From the NCBI GenBank assembly GCA_964469165.1, contig CAYXXZ010000057.1, positions 1 to 19,908 of the forward strand: a DNA stretch of 19,908 nucleotides. The letters run 5' to 3'. The stretch comes from CAYXXZ01 sp964469165 (GTDB taxonomy: Bacteria > Pseudomonadota > Gammaproteobacteria > Pseudomonadales > Porticoccaceae). Shown piece after piece: positions 14,388 through 19,908 of this stretch. The notes under the pieces were generated by a model. That model was not told the origin of the DNA, did not search any database, and worked only from the letters and a program-made list of their open reading frames with translations. Every line of letters starts with the position of its first letter. Positions within the stretch are counted from its first letter, which is position 1. Both the position numbers and the translations under genes were made by a program.

Positions 14388-15866
14388 TTATCCCACCTTA
14401 GCCGATGGAGCCGCCTGGCCGTAATCGACCTCTGCCAACAAGGGCACTACCTCCGGATCGTTTGTCTCATCGCTGATCCACTTGCACATCCTGCGCACCG
14501 GCTCGATGCCGTCGTGGGGGCCGGCCATTGCAGCCTTGAGCATGTAGCCGAGTGACACCAGGCGCTGCGCACCGTGGAAAACCAGCTGATCGCGGATCTG
14601 CTCCTTGAGCGCATCCGGATAGATACCGATGCTCTGGGTATAGGAAGTGACCGCGCGAATCGGCGTATCCAAACTGTCGAACGGGACCAGGTTGGTGAAG
14701 CGGTCGTTGAGGAGCGCGGAAAAATCCACTGGCTCGTCGGTCTGCGACACGATCACCGCGCCTTCGACACCGCCGCCATACACCTTGTGCTCGTCGCTCA
14801 TGATCTTCAGTGACTGCACCTCTTCCACGAGATCCGGCGACAGACGGGGCGCCGGGCCACTGGCGGAGGGCGGCAAGCCCTGAATGGCATCGAACAGGAT
14901 TTTGCCGAAGTGGTTGGCCTTTTCGATCCCTTCATCATCGGTGCCAGTCTGGATGTACACCACGCGGGCGGAGGCACAGGCCTGCTGGTTCAGGTAGCCC
15001 ACGTCCAGAGCGAGGCGCGCCGCAATGTCGTGCATGGTCTTGTCATCGCTGAAGCCTTCGGGGCCGATGATGGCGGACGACAGTTTCGGGTCCATGCCCA
15101 CCAGATCGATGCCGGGCTGAAGGTATTTCTTGATGCTCGTCATCGAGCCGGCGCCGCCCCAGGCGACGATTTTCTCGATGCGGTCGGGACGGTACAGGGC
15201 TTCTTCCACTTCGACGTCGCCGCCTTTCCAGTAGGCGATGGAAAGATGCCTGGTGATGGGGTGGTCGGGCGCCATGTCGATCATGGTGCGGGCAATGGCC
15301 GCCGCCGTCAGCGGGTCGTTGGACGGCGTCTTGAAGATCGCATCGCTGCGGGTAATAGCGTTGCGGATCACCCCCATGGAGGAAGGCACCGGCACGTTGC
15401 CCGCCAGCACATGCACCGAGCGCACGCCAAAGGCGCGGATGTTGCAGATGCCGCCGTTGGACATTTTGCGCGGTACCCAGCCTTCCAGATATCTAACACC
15501 GATGCAGTTTTCCGCGTGCTCGCGGATGAATTCGCGGTTGTAGGACTGGCCAATGGTCGAGAAAAAATGCTCGACCACGGATTTGCTGAGCCCTGACGTC
15601 AGGTACGAGAGCTGGATCGCCTCCTGTAGGTATTCGTTGGTTTTCAGGTTGAGCTTGGAACCCAGCTCCTCCAGATAATCGAGCACCTCCTCGAACGGCA
15701 GCGCATGAAGATCGGTCAGTTCCGAGGGTCGCGCCAACGGCAGGCTCGCAAGATGTTTCTTGACATCAGGGGTGGTGAAGGCAACGGCGTTGCCGCGCCC
15801 GCCAAACTCCAAATCCGCGTCTTCGATGATTTTACCGCGAATGATTAAGGGAACATTGAATGACAT
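14388..15866 (-). CDS. LuxC-family acyl-CoA reductase
   Basis: NADPH-dependent reductase of the LuxC family (aldehyde-dehydrogenase-like fold), 492 residues. In luminous bacteria LuxC takes the acyl group from LuxE onto a cysteine and releases an aldehyde. The probable catalytic Cys297 lies in the conserved block NQQACASARV. Other family-like segments are VHVLAGNVPVPSS and IRNAITRSDAIFKTPSNDPL, which resemble the cofactor-binding region. The start ATG shares one base with the luxE-like stop codon (TGATG), a sign of translational coupling and complex formation. No luxA, luxB or luxD is nearby, so the aldehyde is more likely a metabolic intermediate than a luciferase substrate. The natural acyl group is unknown. 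Confidence 0.92.
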   Translation of the reverse strand: MSFNVPLIIRGKIIEDADLEFGGRGNAVAFTTPDVKKHLASLPLARPSELTDLHALPFEEVLDYLEELGSKLNLKTNEYLQEAIQLSYLTSGLSKSVVEHFFSTIGQSYNREFIREHAENCIGVRYLEGWVPRKMSNGGICNIRAFGVRSVHVLAGNVPVPSSMGVIRNAITRSDAIFKTPSNDPLTAAAIARTMIDMAPDHPITRHLSIAYWKGGDVEVEEALYRPDRIEKIVAWGGAGSMTSIKKYLQPGIDLVGMDPKLSSAIIGPEGFSDDKTMHDIAARLALDVGYLNQQACASARVVYIQTGTDDEGIEKANHFGKILFDAIQGLPPSASGPAPRLSPDLVEEVQSLKIMSDEHKVYGGGVEGAVIVSQTDEPVDFSALLNDRFTNLVPFDSLDTPIRAVTSYTQSIGIYPDALKEQIRDQLVFHGAQRLVSLGYMLKAAMAGPHDGIEPVRRMCKWISDETNDPEVVPLLAEVDYGQAAPSAKVG

Positions 15867-17341
15867 CAGTCACCTCCAATTTCAGCCATGTACTGGAGCG
15901 CATTTTCATGCACAGCGGGTGCGCCAGCACACGTGATTTTGTCGTCGCCGCCTTCCAATTCCGAGATGCGGCGGATTTCACCCACGATATGGGGGCCACT
16001 ACGACCACAGCTGCAGGAACCGTCCCAGTCCAATGTCAGCAGATCGCCAGTGAGAATACCGGCCCAGCGATGCTGAGCTGCCACATCCACGATACCGTAG
16101 CGACCGGTCTGAATACCTTCACGCGGCAAGATATCACCTGATTTCGGATCCAGCAGGTACGGCACCAGGTTGGGTGGCAGGTGATAGTGCCCAGCGGGAC
16201 ACAAGCGAGTCAGCGCCGAGGAAGCTTCGGTCATGCCATACCCCGTGGGTGGATAGGGGATACCCGTAAAGCGCGCGACAATATCGGGGTAGTTGGGTGG
16301 TAGCGCTTGCCCTTTGGTACCGCCGGCAAGTTGTTGCAGGCTCTGAGGAGCGAACACACTTTCGAGTCCGCGATTGACCGCCTCTATGGCACCCTTGGCG
16401 ACGATGGGCACCACACCCTGAATGATCACCGGTTTGTCGCGGAACTCGTTGGCGATGCGATCGAAGAATTCGGTCAGGCGCCTTGGCTCTTCGCGCTGTT
16501 CCTTCAAGAACTCCTCGCGACGGGACAATAAACTCGGGGAAAGCTGCAGAGAACCCAACTCACCGGATGCCTGTGCCTTCTGCAGACGACTGCCCAAGGA
16601 AAGCATGTCGGCACTAAAACGACCCGAATTGCTGAAGATGAATTTCGAGTGATCGCCGTCGTAGAGGAACATGCGCACCGAGTCCATGTTGCGCGCGGTT
16701 GACATGCCGCCTCTTGCATGGCCAAACACAATCACGGGATATTCACCGACGCCGCGCACTCTCGCATCTGGCTCGTCGCCGAAGCCTTCGAAAAAGCGCT
16801 TGAAGCCCCACGCCTGGGTGCGCTGCTCATGGACGTTGCCCGTCACGAACGACAGTTTGCCGGTAGTGCCCGAGGAATGGCGCAAGCGTACGTCGGTCTC
16901 CGCGTCGAGCACGTCAAACCACTCGTCGATGTTCTGGCAGCGCTTGGCGTCCACGTGGGACATATCAATGGAAGTAAACGTCTGCAGCCACTTGGTCATT
17001 TTATCGAAGCGGTTCGACTCGATCGCCGACAGCGGATAGGATTTGAACATGGTGTGGGGCAACATAAGCAGCGCCCCGTCCTCGATTTTTTCGATACTCT
17101 TGAGGCCCTGGCTCTCGGCAAAGCGCGCGAGCACCGGCACCTTATTGACCAATGACTCGAAACGGTTTTTCAGGGCGGCGAGCTGGATATCTTCCCGGTC
17201 CTTGCGGGAAAAAGAAAATTTTTGCGTGGTGGTGAGTTCCACCAGTAGTTCGGGGTGCTCCTTGAGCAGGCTGTGTTCGACGTGAACACCTTCGCCCTGT
17301 GCTTCTCCTATCGCCTTGCGAAGGGATGTATCTATGGTCAT
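15866..17341 (-). CDS. LuxE-family acyl-protein synthetase / acid-activating enzyme
   Basis: Adenylate-forming enzyme that activates a carboxylic acid with ATP and passes the acyl group to its LuxC partner. It has 491 residues from the ATG at 17341. The phosphate-binding loop is RHSSGTTGK (about 154-162), later motifs are PTGYGMTEASSALTRLCPAGHYH and TGDLLTLDWDGSCSCGRSGP, and a cysteine lies 21 residues from the end (about Cys471), where classical LuxE carries its acyl-accepting cysteine. Classical LuxE has about 370-380 residues, so this protein is over 100 longer, mainly at the N-terminus. The longer frame to 17416 reads into the promoter region and is rejected. Transcription is likely from the lux-box-like promoter at 17443-17488. 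Confidence 0.9.
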   Translation of the reverse strand: MTIDTSLRKAIGEAQGEGVHVEHSLLKEHPELLVELTTTQKFSFSRKDREDIQLAALKNRFESLVNKVPVLARFAESQGLKSIEKIEDGALLMLPHTMFKSYPLSAIESNRFDKMTKWLQTFTSIDMSHVDAKRCQNIDEWFDVLDAETDVRLRHSSGTTGKLSFVTGNVHEQRTQAWGFKRFFEGFGDEPDARVRGVGEYPVIVFGHARGGMSTARNMDSVRMFLYDGDHSKFIFSNSGRFSADMLSLGSRLQKAQASGELGSLQLSPSLLSRREEFLKEQREEPRRLTEFFDRIANEFRDKPVIIQGVVPIVAKGAIEAVNRGLESVFAPQSLQQLAGGTKGQALPPNYPDIVARFTGIPYPPTGYGMTEASSALTRLCPAGHYHLPPNLVPYLLDPKSGDILPREGIQTGRYGIVDVAAQHRWAGILTGDLLTLDWDGSCSCGRSGPHIVGEIRRISELEGGDDKITCAGAPAVHENALQYMAEIGGD

Positions 17342-17442
17342 AGCAAGAGTTCTCGTGTTGTAGCGGTACGCCTGTGCCTGAAGAATGATGCCGTGTTTTG
17401 CACCGTGGCAATTCATGGGTTTTGTTCAAACGATGAAAAGTT

Positions 17443-17488
17443 ATGTTAATTGATCCGACAAGAAATACACCCGTTACAAGTTACAGGT
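17443..17488 (-). promoter_or_regulatory. lux-box-like element and -10 of the luxE-luxC promoter
   Basis: On the minus strand, ACCTGTAACTTGTAACGGGT (17488-17469) shares 16 of 20 bases with the dehydrogenase element. A -10-like TAACAT lies at 17448-17443, starting 30.5 bp from the element centre, the same distance as for the dehydrogenase and TonB-receptor sites. No -35 is visible. Confidence 0.65.
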
Positions 17489-17589
17489 TTGAACTCATCT
17501 CTATCTCTGCCAGATGATGTAGCCATCTTGACCAAGGCAGTCATACACAGCTCCGCGCCCATTTTCTAGCTTTCTCCTTGATGCATTTA

Positions 17590-17635
17590 ACCTGTTATAA
17601 ATAACGGTGACGCACAGGAACAGGATCGTTAGCAT
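17590..17635 (+). promoter_or_regulatory. lux-box-like element and -10 of the TonB-receptor promoter
   Basis: ACCTGTTATAAATAACGGTG (17590-17609) is 16/20 identical to the element at 5167-5186, including all twelve bases of both half-sites. A -10-like TAGCAT lies at 17630-17635, 30.5 bp from the element centre. The weak -10 and absent -35 fit activator dependence. Confidence 0.7.
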
Positions 17636-17645
17636 GAAAAGGACT

Positions 17646-17662
17646 CAAGAGGCATCCTCTTG
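17646..17662. repeat. Perfect inverted repeat CAAGAGG-CAT-CCTCTTG in receptor leader
   Basis: A 7-bp stem with a 3-nt loop immediately after the predicted transcription start (about 17642). It could be a DNA operator or a 5'-end RNA hairpin. No T-run follows. Confidence 0.5.
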
Positions 17663-17675
17663 CCATATCTACCGC

Positions 17676-17705
17676 CAAAGTTCTGACGATCAAAGTTCTG
17701 ACGAT
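17676..17705 (+). repeat. 15-bp perfect tandem duplication in receptor leader
   Basis: CAAAGTTCTGACGAT occurs twice in direct succession (17676-17690, 17691-17705), ending just upstream of the ribosome-binding site of the TonB receptor. It may be a recent slippage duplication or a doubled binding site. Confidence 0.7.
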
Positions 17706-17725
17706 AATTTTAAAGGGGATAATCC

Positions 17726-19908
17726 ATGACAAGAAACAACATACTGATCAACTCTTTTTTAGCATCTGCTGCCTTCGCCACCTGTGCAACCTGGGCACAG
17801 CCCAGCAGCCAAAGAGGGCTCGAAGAAATTGTGGTGACGGCACAAAGAAGGGCTGAAAATCTTCAGGACGTGCCTGTCGCAGTCAGCGCGGTGACAGGGT
17901 CAGCCATCGAAAAACTCGGCGTGGTCGACACATCCACATTGACGCAACTGGTGCCGGGATTCACATTCGACCGGCAGGCTGCGGCAGCACTACCCTTTAT
18001 TCGCGGTATCGGCACCCAGTCCGGCACGATGGGCAACGAGCCTTCCATTGCTCAATTCGTCGACGATGTCTACATTCCCAGCAGTAACTCCACGATTTTC
18101 GAGTACAACAGCATCGACACAATCGAGGTATTGAAAGGCCCTCAGGGAACCCTGTTCGGCCGCAATGCCACCGGCGGTGTCATACACATTCACACGCGCA
18201 ACCCAACACATGAGCCCGCCCTGGATATCAGCGTCGGTTATGGGAATTACGATACATCAACCGTGCAGTTCTATGCCTCTGGAGGGTTGACGGAAAATAT
18301 CGCTGCCAACGTCTCCGCCTTCAGAAGCAGGCAGGGCGAGGGCTGGGGAACGAATGTCACCACGGGTAGCGACATCTACAGCAATGAAGCCTGGGGCGTG
18401 CGCAGCAAGGTCTTGATCGAGCCCGATGACAGCTTGTCGATTCTGCTGTCCGGCAGTTTCAACAAACGTGAATCGGATCAGGGCATGGCGCTGGCCCCCG
18501 TGACCGGCATGATTGGCCGCCTGGGATTTGATCGCGACGCCGCCGGGCTCGGCCACTGGGACGGCGCCTCCACCCACGACAGCTATTACGATTCCGAGTA
18601 TTACCACGGAGCCATCAAGGTCTCCAAGGATTTCACCCATTCGCGGCTGGTGAGCATTACTTCATATAGCGAGAACGATACACCTTTCTATATCTTCGAC
18701 CTTGACGCAGCGCCCCAGGATTTTCTCAACGCAGATTCAGAGAACGTAGGAAAAACATTCACCCAGGAAATCCAGCTGCTTTCACCCGATGACTCAGATG
18801 TGAGCTGGATTCTGGGTGCCTTCCTACTGCATGACAAGTCCCATTACAGCGCACTCTATTCCGGGCAGGTATACGGCACGGGTACCGCCACGACAAGTGC
18901 AGACCAGGTAACCGATTCCGTGTCGGTTTTCGCGCAGATGACCAACGAAATTCTGCCCAACACCAACCTCACCATCGGCGCTCGCTATACATCGGATGAC
19001 CGCAGCTTGGAAAATGCCCATGCCAGCGCCATTGATGCGAACGGCATCGTGACAACATTCAGAGGGCCGTTTGAGCACGACGAGACCTTTAAGAACATGA
19101 CGGGCAGAATCGCACTGGACTACAAGTTCAGTGATGATTTCATGGGCTATATTGCCTATAACCGCGGCTTCAAAAGTGGCGTGTACAACCTGGCCGGCAC
19201 ATCCACTGGCACCACCACAGCGGCAACTCCAGTGGAGCCCGAAGAGGTCGATGCTTACACCCTGGGCTTCAAGAGCGAATTCATGGACAGCCGTGTCAGG
19301 CTCAACATGGAAGCCTTTTATTACGAGTACACCAACATCCAGGTGCAGAATGCGCTACCCACCGGCGGTGGCCAGCGCATCGTCAACGGTGGCGAGGCGA
19401 CCATCTATGGCCTGGAAGGCGAGTTGACCGTCATGCCCATCGACAACCTGACGATCAGTGCCAACTTCGCCGCCATGGATACCGAATACGACGAATTCGA
19501 TCTTGGCCCGACCTTCTTCCCGCAGCCGCCCAATGCAGCTATTCCCATTCCCAGCGGCTGCGGCTTCAGCAACTATCCGACCGCGACAGGCCCTATGGCC
19601 CAGGTGGGTTGCAACCTGGCCGGCAACGAACTGGTCCGTGCCGTTCCCTTCAGCAGCAGCCTGTCGTTCATCTACACCATCCCCACCGAGATCGGTATGT
19701 TCGACCTGTCCGCGTCCTGGGCCCACAAATCGTCCTACTACATGGAACCGGACAACAACAGGTTCTCGGAACAGGATGCGACCGATATCATCAACGCTTC
19801 GGTAAAATGGACGTCACCCGGAGAAACCTTCGACGTGCGCCTCTGGGGCAATAACCTGACCGAAGAGAAATACTGGTCCTACATTGGCCACAGCACCACC
19901 TCCGGCAC
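17726..19908 (+). CDS. TonB-dependent outer-membrane receptor (3' end cut by window)
   Basis: Outer-membrane beta-barrel that imports a scarce or bulky substrate using TonB/ExbBD energy. I read one uninterrupted frame of about 727 codons from the ATG at 17726, preceded by AAAGGGGA. There is a signal peptide (about residues 1-24, ending TWAQ), a TonB box EEIVVTAQRR (33-42), and a plug with VDDVYIP and IEVLKGPQGTLFGRNATGGVIHI. Barrel strands follow, including YNRGFKSGVYN and, near the right edge, WGNNLTEEKYW, typical of the last strands, so only a short C-terminus is missing. It resembles the large catabolic/siderophore receptor group, but the ligand cannot be read. Divergent lux-box-like promoters link it to luxE-luxC. 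Confidence 0.95.
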   Translation, partial: MTRNNILINSFLASAAFATCATWAQPSSQRGLEEIVVTAQRRAENLQDVPVAVSAVTGSAIEKLGVVDTSTLTQLVPGFTFDRQAAAALPFIRGIGTQSGTMGNEPSIAQFVDDVYIPSSNSTIFEYNSIDTIEVLKGPQGTLFGRNATGGVIHIHTRNPTHEPALDISVGYGNYDTSTVQFYASGGLTENIAANVSAFRSRQGEGWGTNVTTGSDIYSNEAWGVRSKVLIEPDDSLSILLSGSFNKRESDQGMALAPVTGMIGRLGFDRDAAGLGHWDGASTHDSYYDSEYYHGAIKVSKDFTHSRLVSITSYSENDTPFYIFDLDAAPQDFLNADSENVGKTFTQEIQLLSPDDSDVSWILGAFLLHDKSHYSALYSGQVYGTGTATTSADQVTDSVSVFAQMTNEILPNTNLTIGARYTSDDRSLENAHASAIDANGIVTTFRGPFEHDETFKNMTGRIALDYKFSDDFMGYIAYNRGFKSGVYNLAGTSTGTTTAATPVEPEEVDAYTLGFKSEFMDSRVRLNMEAFYYEYTNIQVQNALPTGGGQRIVNGGEATIYGLEGELTVMPIDNLTISANFAAMDTEYDEFDLGPTFFPQPPNAAIPIPSGCGFSNYPTATGPMAQVGCNLAGNELVRAVPFSSSLSFIYTIPTEIGMFDLSASWAHKSSYYMEPDNNRFSEQDATDIINASVKWTSPGETFDVRLWGNNLTEEKYWSYIGHSTTSG

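Larger units (their letters stand above)
17342..17725. other. Divergent regulatory region between luxE-like and TonB-receptor genes
   Basis: This 384-bp gap contains no credible gene. It holds two lux-box-like promoters facing opposite ways (17443-17488 minus, 17590-17635 plus). On the receptor side there follow a perfect 7-bp inverted repeat (17646-17662), a 15-bp tandem duplication (17676-17705) and an AAAGGGGA ribosome-binding site. Confidence 0.6.

Noticed and set aside
14388..17341. Bioluminescence operon
   Set aside because: LuxC and LuxE homologues are present, but there is no luxA, luxB or luxD, and LuxC/LuxE families occur in non-luminous bacteria.
1..19908. CRISPR array, tRNA, rRNA, insertion sequence or integrase
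   Set aside because: No spaced repeat array, no recognisable structured RNA gene and no transposase or recombinase motif was found on either strand.

Overview
The window looks like a GC-rich gammaproteobacterial chromosome, probably an aquatic or marine heterotroph. This is inferred from the gene order of the division/cell-wall (dcw) cluster, the large TonB-dependent receptor and the Rieske oxygenase. It joins a conserved housekeeping block to an accessory region for uptake and conversion of an unidentified organic substrate.

Positions 1-4906 hold the start of the dcw cluster on the minus strand. In transcription order it is a promoter, a MraZ operator of three 10-bp direct repeats, mraZ, rsmH, ftsL, ftsI and murE. 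The genes are tightly packed or overlapping, and murE runs off the left edge.

Positions 5167-9786 (plus strand) hold a short-chain dehydrogenase, a LuxR-type regulator with an autoinducer-binding-like domain, and two tandemly duplicated MFS transporters. Positions 9809-12461 hold a Rieske ring-hydroxylating oxygenase (alpha then beta, minus strand) divergent from a TetR regulator. A 30-bp palindrome lies between them. Positions 12550-13496 are a broken CaiB/BaiF-type alpha-methylacyl-CoA racemase. Positions 13559-17341 (minus strand) hold a second LuxR-type regulator, preceded in transcription by a LuxE-like acyl-activating enzyme overlapping a LuxC-like acyl-CoA reductase. Divergent from luxE is a TonB-dependent receptor that leaves the window on the right.

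The main discovery is a set of four lux-box-like 20-bp elements (left half ACCTGT or AGCTGT, 8-bp spacer, right half ACGGTG, ACGGGT or ACAGTG). They lie upstream of the dehydrogenase, the MFS pair, luxE-luxC and the TonB receptor. In three of them a -10-like hexamer begins exactly 30.5 bp from the element centre, and in the fourth 31.5 bp. This is the geometry of a LuxR-activated promoter with the box near -42.5. No luxI synthase is in the window, and both LuxR proteins have substitutions at several residues that normally contact acyl-homoserine lactones. I infer one signal- or substrate-responsive regulon that couples outer-membrane uptake (TonB receptor), inner-membrane transport (MFS), acid activation and reduction to an aldehyde (LuxE/LuxC) and a dehydrogenase. 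The oxygenase appears to be under separate TetR control. There are no luxAB genes here, so bioluminescence is not implied.
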